Source: Porticoccaceae bacterium UBA1117
GTDB taxonomy: Bacteria > Pseudomonadota > Gammaproteobacteria > Pseudomonadales > Porticoccaceae
NCBI GenBank assembly: GCA_002313335.1
Contig: DCBC01000054.1
Coordinates: forward strand, 28,780 to 54,051
Reading direction: 5' to 3'
Length of the DNA: 25,272 bases
Shown here: positions 16,164 through 25,272 of the stretch, piece after piece
How the letters are laid out: each line of letters opens with the position of its first letter
Position numbering within the stretch: the first letter of the stretch is position 1
The notes under the pieces: model-generated
Told to the model about the DNA's origin: nothing
Databases searched by the model: none
What the model saw: the letters and a program-made list of their open reading frames with translations, nothing else
Made by a program: the position numbers and the translations under genes

Positions 16164-16451
16164 TTATTCGATCATTTTGGGGACGGTAAATAATCCATTG
16201 TGGGTTTCTGGCGCTATCGCCTGAAAAGCGTCTCGCTGGTCAGTTTCGCTCACCTCATCATCACGTAGCCGCTGAGAGGTGTGAAACGGACGAGATATTT
16301 CCTGTAAAGAATCAGTATTGGCGTTTTGCAGTTGATCGACCAACGCCAGAACACTGCTGAGACGCCCGGTAACATCAGCGATGGTTTTTTCGTCAATCGC
16401 CAGACGTGACAGAGTGGCTAGTTTTTCAATTTCTTTTCTTTCAATAGTCAT
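16164..16451 (-). CDS. gatC: Asp-tRNA(Asn)/Glu-tRNA(Gln) amidotransferase subunit C
   Basis: A 95-residue subunit, the usual GatC size, which stabilises the GatA-GatB complex. Residues 1-35 hold the hallmark start [18 protein letters not shown], and the C-terminus reads [14 protein letters not shown] (the typical G-F-VPKV ending). I use ATG 16451; upstream in-frame codons would add 28 residues unlike any GatC. The message begins in the divergent spacer shared with mreB and runs through gatA and gatB. Confidence 0.94.
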   Translation of the reverse strand: MTIERKEIEKLATLSRLAIDEKTIADVTGRLSSVLALVDQLQNANTDSLQEISRPFHTSQRLRDDEVSETDQRDAFQAIAPETHNGLFTVPKMIE

Positions 16452-17805
<1,354 letters not shown>

Positions 17806-17872
17806 AAGGGTTGCTGATTCGTTAGAGTTTGAATGTCACTAATTCTTCGGGAGCAGAATCATTAGTAATGCC

Positions 17873-18709
17873 TTGGTCAAACTATCATCGATCTTCCGTC
17901 GTCTTTTGTTAGTGGTGGCCATTTCATTCGGCCTGATGGCCGCTCACAGTTATACTGACTGGTTTGACCCTATTGAAAACTTCTTTGATAACGCGCTCCT
18001 TCCTGTACATTGGTTAGCGACAGTCCCTGCTCGCTTCAGCGTTTGGAGTGAATTGATTCTCTCTGATCGTTCTGATTTAGAAGTGGAGAATACCCGACTG
18101 AAACAAGAAAGCCTGATCCACCGAGGACAGATTCAACGGATGGCAGATCTTGCTGCTGAAAATCTGCGGTTACGACTATTGCTCAATGCAACAGAATTAT
18201 TAATGGATAGTGTGTTGGTCACTCAAGTCATCGGCGTTTCTCCTAGTCGAAATAGTCACACATTATTTATTGACCGTGGTACTGAGGATAATGTTTATAT
18301 AGGCCAGCCTATTCTTGATGCGGAAGGGCTAATGGGGCAGGTGATCGAAGTGTTTAAAGATCATAGCGTGGCTTTACTAATCACTGATAGCACTCATGCG
18401 ATTCCTGTGCAGATATTGCGCAATGGTATGCGGTCGATTGCTGAGGGGACGTCTGATTACGATAGGTTGAGGTTACGGTTTGTGTCACCGACCGCAGATA
18501 TTAGAGAAGGGGACCAGTTGGTTAGTTCAGGACTGGGCGGAAGATTTCCCGTGGGCTATCCTGTTGGTAGTGTGATTAACATTGAACACAAATCTGGCGC
18601 TAGTTTTATCGAGGTGGAGATTACTCCCGCAGCCAAAATAGACAGGAGTAAACATTTATTACTCGTATTTACTTCAGAAGATGGTGGTGAAATTGGACCT
18701 TCTAAGTGA
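17873..18709 (+). CDS. mreC: Rod-shape-determining protein MreC
   Basis: A 278-residue bitopic membrane protein: helix about 8-25 (FRRLLLVVAISFGLMA), a coiled coil about 62-108 with regular Glu/Leu/Arg repeats (LEVENTRLKQE, ADLAAENLRLRLLL), and the periplasmic MreC double beta domain (for example VIGVSPSRNSHTLFIDRGTEDNV, LVSSGLGGRFPVGYPVG). It links MreB to MreD, RodA and penicillin-binding proteins. No ATG is in frame before the helix: the frame opens at 17843, and the usable starts are TTG 17873 or, at ideal distance after GGGAG (17849-17853), ATT 17861. The nearest ATG (17868) is out of frame and stops after 14 codons. I use TTG, but the true start is uncertain. The stop overlaps mreD. Confidence 0.9.
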   Translation: MVKLSSIFRRLLLVVAISFGLMAAHSYTDWFDPIENFFDNALLPVHWLATVPARFSVWSELILSDRSDLEVENTRLKQESLIHRGQIQRMADLAAENLRLRLLLNATELLMDSVLVTQVIGVSPSRNSHTLFIDRGTEDNVYIGQPILDAEGLMGQVIEVFKDHSVALLITDSTHAIPVQILRNGMRSIAEGTSDYDRLRLRFVSPTADIREGDQLVSSGLGGRFPVGYPVGSVINIEHKSGASFIEVEITPAAKIDRSKHLLLVFTSEDGGEIGPSK

Positions 18710-19179
18710 AGGAGTCTGATGTTGGGCTAGCACTTATTATTTCTATTTTGCTAGCATCAGTGCTGCAGTTAGTGCCAGTTTCGGGCTATTTGCTAGTGTT
18801 GAAGCCTAATTTTTTACTCTTGGTTGTCATTGGCTGGATAATCTTTAGACCCAGCCAGTGGGGAATTGGTTTTGCGGCTTTTACTGGGCTTTTAGCCGAC
18901 TTGATATTCAGAGCTCCAATTGGCGTACATGTTTTGTTATTTTCCACAGTAGGGGCTATCCCTCTTTATTTAAGTGGGTGGCTAGTTTATTTCTCATTAA
19001 TCCATAGATGCCTTTTTGTGTTTATTCTGATTATTTTTGCAGAATTTATGCGCAACATGTTGCTTTCAATGTGGGAGATTCCGATAGATTATAGCTATAT
19101 AATATTATCCGCTCTGGCGTCCGCAATAGTGTGGCCTGCGATTGATCAGTTACTGATCAAGTTTAATCGGAAGCGTTAA
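18706..19179 (+). CDS. mreD: Rod-shape-determining protein MreD
   Basis: A 157-residue polytopic membrane protein, close to the usual 160. Hydrophobic segments near 7-26, 29-47, 54-68, 75-97, 98-115 and 130-148 give the six-helix MreD pattern; LKPNFLLLVVIGWIIFRP and GLLADLIFRAPIGVH are family-typical (in E. coli RPNWLLLYLIYWVLALP and GLLVDLLLG). GTG 18706 starts inside the mreC stop (GTGA overlap), with GGA about 8 bases upstream. MreD is the inner-membrane partner of MreC in the elongasome. Confidence 0.93.
   Translation: MKESDVGLALIISILLASVLQLVPVSGYLLVLKPNFLLLVVIGWIIFRPSQWGIGFAAFTGLLADLIFRAPIGVHVLLFSTVGAIPLYLSGWLVYFSLIHRCLFVFILIIFAEFMRNMLLSMWEIPIDYSYIILSALASAIVWPAIDQLLIKFNRKR
19142..19160 (+). 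repeat. Perfect 8-base inverted repeat in the 3' end of mreD
   Basis: TTGATCAG (19142-19149) and CTGATCAA (19153-19160) pair perfectly around TTA, just before the mreD stop at 19177-19179. The RNA could form a stable hairpin at the mreD-maf boundary, perhaps a pause or processing site. There is no following T tract, so it is not a standard terminator. Chance is not excluded. Confidence 0.35.
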
Positions 19180-19238
19180 TAATCATCCTTTAACGGGCTT
19201 CTCGATGAATGCTTTAACATAGATTAAAAGGCCAATGT

Positions 19239-19856
19239 ATGTCTTCCACTCAAACTACGGTGAGGAATTATGATCTTGTGCTAGCGTCAGGGTCTCCGAG
19301 GCGGCACGATATTTTGGAACAGATTGGTGTTCTACACCGTATTATTATTCCAACGATTGATGAAACTCAAAGGTCTACAGAGTCAGCCACTAGCTACGTA
19401 ACTCGTCTTGCGCTTGAAAAAGCGAGTGCTGGTTGCTTAATGAATGACTCGGATACTCCTGTGCTGGGTGCAGACACAATTCTTGTCTGTGATGGACAGG
19501 TATTTGGTAAGCCCATTAATTACTTGAACTTTAAAGACATGTTCACTTCCTTATCCGGACAAACACACAGCGTATTATCGGCAGTCGCCATCGATAATAA
19601 AGAAAAAAGTTTAGTGTTATTGTCCAAAACATGGGTGACGTTTCGCACCATAACCGAGCGCGAAATTATTACATACTGGGAAACTGGCGAGCCTAAAGAT
19701 AAGGCTGGGGGTTATGCTATACAGGGATACGGATCAGTTTTTGTTGAGCATATCAAGGGTAGTTATAGTGGTGTTGTTGGCCTACCTATTGCTGAAACAT
19801 GCCAGTTACTGTCTAAATTTGATGTGCCTACATGGCAATCTCCTATCTCGGAATAG
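19239..19856 (+). CDS. maf: Maf family nucleoside triphosphate pyrophosphatase (YhdE-like)
   Basis: A 205-residue cytosolic enzyme. ASGSPRRHDIL (16-26) is the Maf N-terminal loop; GADT (78-81, Asp79) supplies the catalytic carboxylate; GKPINY follows; KDKAGGYAIQGYGSVFVEHI (from 153) and GSYSGVVGLP are the C-terminal hallmarks. The pattern matches the YhdE subgroup of E. coli, which hydrolyses dTTP, UTP and modified forms to monophosphates; that specificity is transferred from the family. It lies in the conserved order mreD-maf-rng, with a 59-base gap before it and AAGG about 10 bases ahead of the ATG. Confidence 0.95.
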   Translation: MSSTQTTVRNYDLVLASGSPRRHDILEQIGVLHRIIIPTIDETQRSTESATSYVTRLALEKASAGCLMNDSDTPVLGADTILVCDGQVFGKPINYLNFKDMFTSLSGQTHSVLSAVAIDNKEKSLVLLSKTWVTFRTITEREIITYWETGEPKDKAGGYAIQGYGSVFVEHIKGSYSGVVGLPIAETCQLLSKFDVPTWQSPISE

Positions 19857-19863
19857 ATTTCAC

Positions 19864-21372
19864 ATGACCAAAAAGAGCACTAGCCAAATACTTATTAATT
19901 GCCAAGCAGGTGAGGTACGTGTTGCTCTTGTGGAAAATGGGTTAGTACAAGAAGTGCATATTGAGCGAGCCAATGAACTGAGTATTGTAGGTAGTATCTA
20001 TAGAGGTCTTGTGACAAGAGTAATGCCCGGTTTGCAAGCGGCATTTGTAGATTTTGATGGTCACCGCAGTGGGTTTTTACATATTAAGGATGTTTTGGTC
20101 AAATCAGCTACGCCATTAAATCAACAATCTAATCTGTCAAATAATGATAAAGATATTCGTTATGTACTGCGAGAGGGACAAAAAATCATTATTCAGGTGA
20201 TCAAAGCGGGGGTAGCCGAAAAGGGCGCTAGGCTATCTACTAATCTTACTCTGGCGTCGAACTATGCGGTTTACAAGCCATATGGGTTAGACCATAAAAT
20301 ATCTCATCGCATTAATGTTAAAGATGAAAGAGTCAGACTTAACGATGGGTTAGCAGAAATTTTAGACAATAACTCGTTAGACAGGAAGCATAAGGTGGGT
20401 AGCTACATTTTACGTTCTGCTGCCAAAAATATTAATTTGAACCTATTAAAAGCGGATATAAATTTCCTTCAGCGATTGTGGTCAGCGCTAGAGGTGAAAA
20501 TAGGTATTGCTGAGGGACCTAGTTGTCTGCACCAAGAATTACCAGTTGAGCAGAGATTAATAAGAGATTTAGCCGCGGGGGAGTTGGCGCAAATCACCGT
20601 GGATGATGAATATCTCGTGCTCAAGCTACAACAATTTTGTGATGAACTAAAGATCGATATTCCCAAAGGTATTCATTATTACTCTGAGAGTCAGCCGATC
20701 TTTGGAAGATACAAAATCGATGATCAAATTGATAAAGCACTTCAGCGCAGAGTAGATTTGGATAATGGTGGGTATTTAATCATTGACCAAACAGAGGCTA
20801 TGGCAACAATCGATGTTAACACTGGATCAAATATAGGGCGTCAAGATCCTGAGCAAACGGTCTATCAAACGAATCTTTGCTCAACGACCGAGATTGCCCA
20901 TCAAATACGACTGCGTAATTTATCGGGGATCATTGTCATTGATTTTATCGATATGCAAAAATCTGTCCATCGTGAGCACATTTTGGGCAGTTTAAAAAAA
21001 GCGATGAGTGGTGACAGAACAGAATTATTTATATCCAAATTTACTGAATTAGGTCTTGTACAAATCAGACGCAAGAGAACCTATCAAAGTTTACGGCAAC
21101 TTTTACACAGCGACTGTCCTAGCTGTCATGGTCATGGATCGTTAAAGTCTATTGACACAGTAATTTTTGAGATTTGGCGAGAATTAAAACGTGTCGCAGA
21201 TACCTATGATTGCACTACATTAAGTGTTCGTGCATCCTCAGAAGTCATTGAGGGATTCTTGATTTCAAAAGAAACCTTTATGGAGGCATTTGAGGGAGCC
21301 TTTAAATGTACAATTGAAATAACAGATCAACCATTATTTACTCGAGAACAGTTTGATGTCATTAGAGGCTGA
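19864..21372 (+). CDS. rng: Ribonuclease G
   Basis: A 502-residue endoribonuclease of the RNase E/G family, acting in 16S rRNA 5' maturation and mRNA decay. An S1 RNA-binding domain occupies about 37-126 (IYRGLVTRVMPGLQAAFVDF, GFLHI). The catalytic magnesium aspartates are D317 (ATIDVNTGS) and D360 (GIIVIDFIDM). The zinc-link CPSC (C418, C421), which holds the dimer together, is present in DCPSCHGHG. There is no long disordered C-terminal scaffold, and the length is near the 489 residues of E. coli RNase G, so this is G rather than E. I start at ATG 19864, eight bases after maf; the frame is open further upstream but that would overlap maf and lose the family N-terminus. Confidence 0.96.
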   Translation: MTKKSTSQILINCQAGEVRVALVENGLVQEVHIERANELSIVGSIYRGLVTRVMPGLQAAFVDFDGHRSGFLHIKDVLVKSATPLNQQSNLSNNDKDIRYVLREGQKIIIQVIKAGVAEKGARLSTNLTLASNYAVYKPYGLDHKISHRINVKDERVRLNDGLAEILDNNSLDRKHKVGSYILRSAAKNINLNLLKADINFLQRLWSALEVKIGIAEGPSCLHQELPVEQRLIRDLAAGELAQITVDDEYLVLKLQQFCDELKIDIPKGIHYYSESQPIFGRYKIDDQIDKALQRRVDLDNGGYLIIDQTEAMATIDVNTGSNIGRQDPEQTVYQTNLCSTTEIAHQIRLRNLSGIIVIDFIDMQKSVHREHILGSLKKAMSGDRTELFISKFTELGLVQIRRKRTYQSLRQLLHSDCPSCHGHGSLKSIDTVIFEIWRELKRVADTYDCTTLSVRASSEVIEGFLISKETFMEAFEGAFKCTIEITDQPLFTREQFDVIRG

Positions 21373-21381
21373 GTACAGGAA

Positions 21382-24300
21382 ATGACCGCTAGATTACTGA
21401 CAATCTTAGCTATGGCCGGCCGCATATTTCTTTTGGGTGCGATGTCGCTAGTGTTTGGAATAATTGTTCTTGTTTTAATTGGTCGGCAAACCGTCTCGCA
21501 GGTCGATGAGCTACGTGAAAATGTCGAAAGCTTCTTAGTCGACAATATAGGCTTACAGGTGGAGATTGGAGAGTTAGCTGGGGAATGGCCTAGACTAGTA
21601 CCGATTATTGATATAGCTACCCTGAGGCTAAAAGATGATACGCAGCGCCCATCCATAGTATTGACTGATGTTCGCGCAGAGCTTGATTTATTTCGAACTC
21701 TACGGCATTTAAATGTTGTCTGGCGCGAACTGACTATTAATGATCTGTCTGTCGTGTTGGTGGAGGATAGCAATGGTAATTGGAATTTGAGAGGTTTTGA
21801 GCGCGGCTCTGATACTGAGCTTGAGGTGCTTTTAAAACCCTTTATCCACAGCCGATTAATTAATTTAGAGCAAATACAGATAGAGTTTCAAGCCTTTTCG
21901 GGCCAGGTCACAAGACTAAAAGGCGCTTCGGTGAAGGTGGAAAATGATGATAGCTTCCATCGCAGTGAGATGTCCTTATCTTTTGGAAAGCAAACTGTTC
22001 CAGCCTACTTGGTTCTCGAAGGCTATGGCAATCCGATGGATCACGAATTCTTTAGCGCTCAGGCATATTTGAAGGTACAAGATTTTGATATTTCCGAGCC
22101 GCTAGTTGCCCTTGGTAAGTCTCTTGCTCCGGAAATTTTAAAAGACCTGAAATATTTCAGTACGGGATTAAATAGCGAGATTTGGGTTGATATTCAGCCT
22201 GGAGGTAGCCTTGATTTTGAAGGCTCCATGTCAATGTCTGAATTGCCTCTCGACTGGTTTTCTAATTCTCCTCCGATCAAAAATATTAGTTCAGATATTA
22301 CTGGATGGTATATACCTTCCAAAGATTGGGGTTTTCGACTTCAAGGTCTAGATTTAGAGTGGGGTAATAACGATATAAAGCCGTTAGATATGCTGTTTAG
22401 TCAGAGGCTGACAATGCAGTGGTATGATTTTGATGTATCTATGAATCATCTTAATCTGACTCTTTTATCCGATCTTGTTCAGGAAGCAAACGTCATCAGT
22501 GACGGTGTTTTAAAAACGCTTGATCAGTTACGGCCTCGCGGAGATCTTAGTGTACTTACCTTTGGCCATAATCAATCGGGATACTTCGCATCTGCTAATT
22601 TGTCTAATGTGGATATCGAGCCATTTATGGGTATACCGGGTATTAGGGGCGTTAACGGTTATATTGAAATAGAGGGTGACAAGGGCCTTTTTCATATCGA
22701 TGATGAAGATGGCTTTAGTCTCGCCTTTCCTAAAATCTACACAGATTATTTGCCAATTCAGCAAGCGCTGGGAACTGTTTATGTCCATAAGAATGTTGAA
22801 GAAAAAACCACTGTCCTGAGAAGTTCGGTAATAGATGCGAAAATGGAAGCAGGTGACGCTAGCTTTTTGTTTTCAGTGAAGCAAGATAACTCTGCGCTTA
22901 AGATTGCACCAACTACAACCCTTTTAGTGGGTGGCAGTAATATTAATGCTAAGTACAGTAATCAGTACATTCCCTACACGCTATCACCATCATTAACACA
23001 ATGGCTGCAGGCGTCAAATCTCAGCGGTAATGTAAAGCAATTTGGACTACTGAAAAGGTCTGGTCCTGGTGTTGGGCAGGAACTAGTGAGGACAACTCAG
23101 TTACTGTTTGACGTTGAAGCAGCGGGGTTAGATTATCATCCCCAATGGTTAGGTTTGCGTGACTTTGATGCAACGGTAGTTGTCGATGATACTGTCACTT
23201 TAGGGCAGGTCTCGCGTGGCACCTTAGGTGGTGCAAACGTTATTAACGCCGGTATCGAAATCGGAAATTCTAAATTAGGCGAACCAAAATCTAATCTCTT
23301 ACGAATTAATGCCAACCTGGATTCAAGTGTTTCACAAGCTATTAACATCTTAGCTAAATCGTCCTTAGCTTCCAATATTGGCTCTTTGGCAAGCTGGGAT
23401 TATGGCGGACAATTAAAAACCGCACTTATGTTACAAATCCCCTTGAAAACTGCCGATGGAATAAGTGCTACCGGTAACTATGAGGTTCTTAGTACTTTGC
23501 AGGATGCACAGATATCGATTCCTAATAGTCCTATTGTTGTAGCAGATATAAATGGTGCCATCAATTTCTCTACCACTAAGGGTTTGTACTCGGAGGCCAT
23601 TACGGGTCGGTTTTGGCAGCAACCTATAGTTGCTCGTTTATTCAAGAAAAGTGATGATCAGAATATTCTTTTCAGCACCTCGATAAAGCCCGACAACCTA
23701 AATAGATTAGTCGACTTCCCGTGGTCCAAGATAGTTAGTGGGATGATCCCTTTGGAGGGGTTACTAAAAATTAAGCCTCTCTCATCATCAGAGACAGATT
23801 CAAAAAGGCAAGAGCAGAATTTAAATAAGATTAGTCCGGTAACATTAACAGTAAAAAGTCAGTTAGTGTCAAATGGGATAAGCCTTCCAGTGCCCCTAGG
23901 GAAAGAGGTAGGTGAGATAAGGAAACTCGCACTAAAACTGCATTTTGACTCTGGTTTAGCGCGTATTGAGGGTACCCTCGGGGACCACTTAGTGAGTGAT
24001 CTACGTTTTATTGATGGTCGTTTTCACCGAGGCGTGACTAATTTTGATCGTACCCTGAGTCTACCAGAAGAGAATATTATGTTGGTAGGAAGCTACTTGG
24101 AAACGACGGATATTGATTCTTGGCGGCCAGTGATAGACCTCTTTAGTGGCGATTCGGAAGAGTCTGAGAGAGCCTGGCACCCAGTTTTTGATCTAAAATT
24201 TGATTATTTAGAATGGGAGGGACTGTATATTCAAGATATACGCTCACAGACTAAAATTTTGGCAGGCGATATCGCATTAGATTTTTTCAGTGAGCTAGCG

Positions 24301-25272
24301 GATGGACATCTATTGGTTAATATGGATAGTCAGCGCGTACCGTCATTACACTTAACGCGCCTAAGTATTTCCGATAGTTTTTTAAAAGAAAAAATTAAAA
24401 CGTCGGTCTTTGACCCGCGGAAACTTACTGCTCTGGATTTTTCGGTAGACAGTCTGTTTTTCAATGGAAAGAGATGGGGTAACCTTGCCTTTGATCTTCG
24501 GCCACAGGTCTCTGGTGCAAAATTTGGTCAGATTAAAGGCGACATATTTGGATTAAAAGTAAGTGGATCTTCTGATAATGAACAGGCGGAATTTTTCTGG
24601 GGATTTGATGATGAAAAAAATATTAGCCAGCTCAAGGGATCTGTAACCACTCAAAATATAGGCGATCTATTCAGCGGCCTTAACCTTCCAATACCTGTAG
24701 ACAGTCAATCTGGAGATATTTTCTTTAATCTCCAGTGGCCAGATAATCCCTGGAGCTTTTCCAAAAAAAATCTCGCAGGTAATTTTGAGATCGAGCTTAA
24801 TCAAGGTAGTTTCTACAGCTCATCTGTGGGCACTAATCCGGCACTTAAACTTTTTAGTCTTTTCAATTTCGCCAATTGGCTACGTAGATTAAAACTCGAT
24901 TTTTCGGACGTCGTCGGTGAGCACCTTGCCTTCAATAATCTGCAAGGATCGATATATTTGGATCAAGGTAATGCTCGGATGTTAGAGCCGTTAATTGTGA
25001 AAATGCCTTCTGGCAGAATGAGCTTAGCAGGTGACTTTGACTTGCTAGCTGAAACTGCAGATGCTCAATTAGTTGTGACTTTGCCTGTCGCAACTAATTT
25101 GCCGTGGGTAGTTGCATTGCTCGGAGGAATTCCTGCGGCTGCAGGGGTCTATATTACCAGTAAGCTGGTCAGTAAGCAGGTTGATCGTCTGTCTAGTATT
25201 AGTTACAAGATAAATGGATTATGGGATGACCTAGAGGTCTCAGTAGATAAGATTTTTGCTGCGCAATTGGAG
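21382..25272 (+). CDS. yhdP: YhdP-type AsmA-like envelope protein (3' end cut off)
   Basis: The frame stays open without a stop for 1297 codons to the window end. Residues 14-33 are a single hydrophobic helix (inner-membrane anchor), followed by a long, beta-rich periplasmic region with repeated amphipathic strands, as in YhdP and other AsmA-like proteins. The opening after the helix (QVDELRENVE, VEIGELAGEWPRLVP) and the C-terminal part (LRRLKLDFSDVV, AGDFDL, then LGGIPAAAGVYITSKLVSKQ) match YhdP of E. coli (1266 residues), so only a short C-terminus should be missing. YhdP, TamB and YdbH move phospholipids from the inner to the outer membrane. The order rng-yhdP also matches E. coli. ATG 21382 has AGGA only two bases upstream; ATG 21412 is an alternative. 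Confidence 0.92.
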   Translation, partial: MTARLLTILAMAGRIFLLGAMSLVFGIIVLVLIGRQTVSQVDELRENVESFLVDNIGLQVEIGELAGEWPRLVPIIDIATLRLKDDTQRPSIVLTDVRAELDLFRTLRHLNVVWRELTINDLSVVLVEDSNGNWNLRGFERGSDTELEVLLKPFIHSRLINLEQIQIEFQAFSGQVTRLKGASVKVENDDSFHRSEMSLSFGKQTVPAYLVLEGYGNPMDHEFFSAQAYLKVQDFDISEPLVALGKSLAPEILKDLKYFSTGLNSEIWVDIQPGGSLDFEGSMSMSELPLDWFSNSPPIKNISSDITGWYIPSKDWGFRLQGLDLEWGNNDIKPLDMLFSQRLTMQWYDFDVSMNHLNLTLLSDLVQEANVISDGVLKTLDQLRPRGDLSVLTFGHNQSGYFASANLSNVDIEPFMGIPGIRGVNGYIEIEGDKGLFHIDDEDGFSLAFPKIYTDYLPIQQALGTVYVHKNVEEKTTVLRSSVIDAKMEAGDASFLFSVKQDNSALKIAPTTTLLVGGSNINAKYSNQYIPYTLSPSLTQWLQASNLSGNVKQFGLLKRSGPGVGQELVRTTQLLFDVEAAGLDYHPQWLGLRDFDATVVVDDTVTLGQVSRGTLGGANVINAGIEIGNSKLGEPKSNLLRINANLDSSVSQAINILAKSSLASNIGSLASWDYGGQLKTALMLQIPLKTADGISATGNYEVLSTLQDAQISIPNSPIVVADINGAINFSTTKGLYSEAITGRFWQQPIVARLFKKSDDQNILFSTSIKPDNLNRLVDFPWSKIVSGMIPLEGLLKIKPLSSSETDSKRQEQNLNKISPVTLTVKSQLVSNGISLPVPLGKEVGEIRKLALKLHFDSGLARIEGTLGDHLVSDLRFIDGRFHRGVTNFDRTLSLPEENIMLVGSYLETTDIDSWRPVIDLFSGDSEESERAWHPVFDLKFDYLEWEGLYIQDIRSQTKILAGDIALDFFSELADGHLLVNMDSQRVPSLHLTRLSISDSFLKEKIKTSVFDPRKLTALDFSVDSLFFNGKRWGNLAFDLRPQVSGAKFGQIKGDIFGLKVSGSSDNEQAEFFWGFDDEKNISQLKGSVTTQNIGDLFSGLNLPIPVDSQSGDIFFNLQWPDNPWSFSKKNLAGNFEIELNQGSFYSSSVGTNPALKLFSLFNFANWLRRLKLDFSDVVGEHLAFNNLQGSIYLDQGNARMLEPLIVKMPSGRMSLAGDFDLLAETADAQLVVTLPVATNLPWVVALLGGIPAAAGVYITSKLVSKQVDRLSSISYKINGLWDDLEVSVDKIFAAQLE

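Noticed and set aside
19714..19863. Upstream in-frame extension of rng overlapping the end of maf
   Set aside because: The 50 extra residues are an out-of-frame reading of conserved maf sequence; RNase G normally starts near MTKKSTSQ.
21327..21773. 148-residue minus-strand reading frame over the rng-yhdP junction
   Set aside because: Composition is Ser/Thr/Arg rich as expected for an antisense frame; both + strand genes are conserved here.

Overview
The window looks like ordinary chromosome from a gammaproteobacterium of moderate GC, most likely a marine Pseudomonadales/Cellvibrionales-type organism. The best evidence is gene order: gatCAB divergent from mreBCD, followed by maf, rng and a YhdP-type AsmA protein. 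This matches the order known from Pseudomonas; the mreBCD-yhdE-rng-yhdP part also matches Escherichia coli. I see no mobile elements, CRISPR arrays, rRNA or tRNA genes. Coding density is high and only one gap exceeds 300 bases.

Left part (1-9155, almost all + strand). A truncated minus-strand NAD(P)-binding reductase opens the window, divergent from a glutathione S-transferase. Next come a half-size ABC exporter with a structured leader, a YheS-type ABC-F ATPase, a bactofilin with a degenerate methyltransferase-like partner, an SDR reductase, an AzlC/AzlD amino-acid exporter pair, and an acyl-CoA dehydrogenase with the long-chain/isovaleryl active-site arrangement. A textbook bidirectional terminator (9174-9201) separates this from the convergent block.

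Middle part (9217-16451, all - strand). In transcription order: gatC, gatA, gatB, a TauD/TfdA-type Fe(II)/2-oxoglutarate dioxygenase, a 51-residue DUF2256 zinc-ribbon-like protein, a renalase-like FAD oxidoreductase, then (after a 95-base gap with a plausible promoter) a PhnA-like zinc protein, a class II aldolase/adducin protein lacking the usual catalytic glutamate, and a peroxiredoxin-like lipoprotein. GatCAB makes Gln-tRNA(Gln) and/or Asn-tRNA(Asn) by transamidation. The tightly packed genes behind it are the least understood part of the window: the dioxygenase, DUF2256 and flavoprotein genes are 8-10 bases apart and could form one redox unit.

Right part (16771-25272, + strand). mreB, mreC and mreD encode the rod-shape cytoskeleton and its membrane partners. 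maf encodes a nucleotide pyrophosphatase, rng encodes ribonuclease G, and the YhdP-type protein (cut by the window end) is a probable lipid-transport protein of the envelope. mreC and azlC have no ATG start in frame at the expected place. Nothing here proves a new system; the best leads are the dioxygenase/DUF2256/renalase triad, the bactofilin-methyltransferase pair and the aldolase-like protein with an altered active site.
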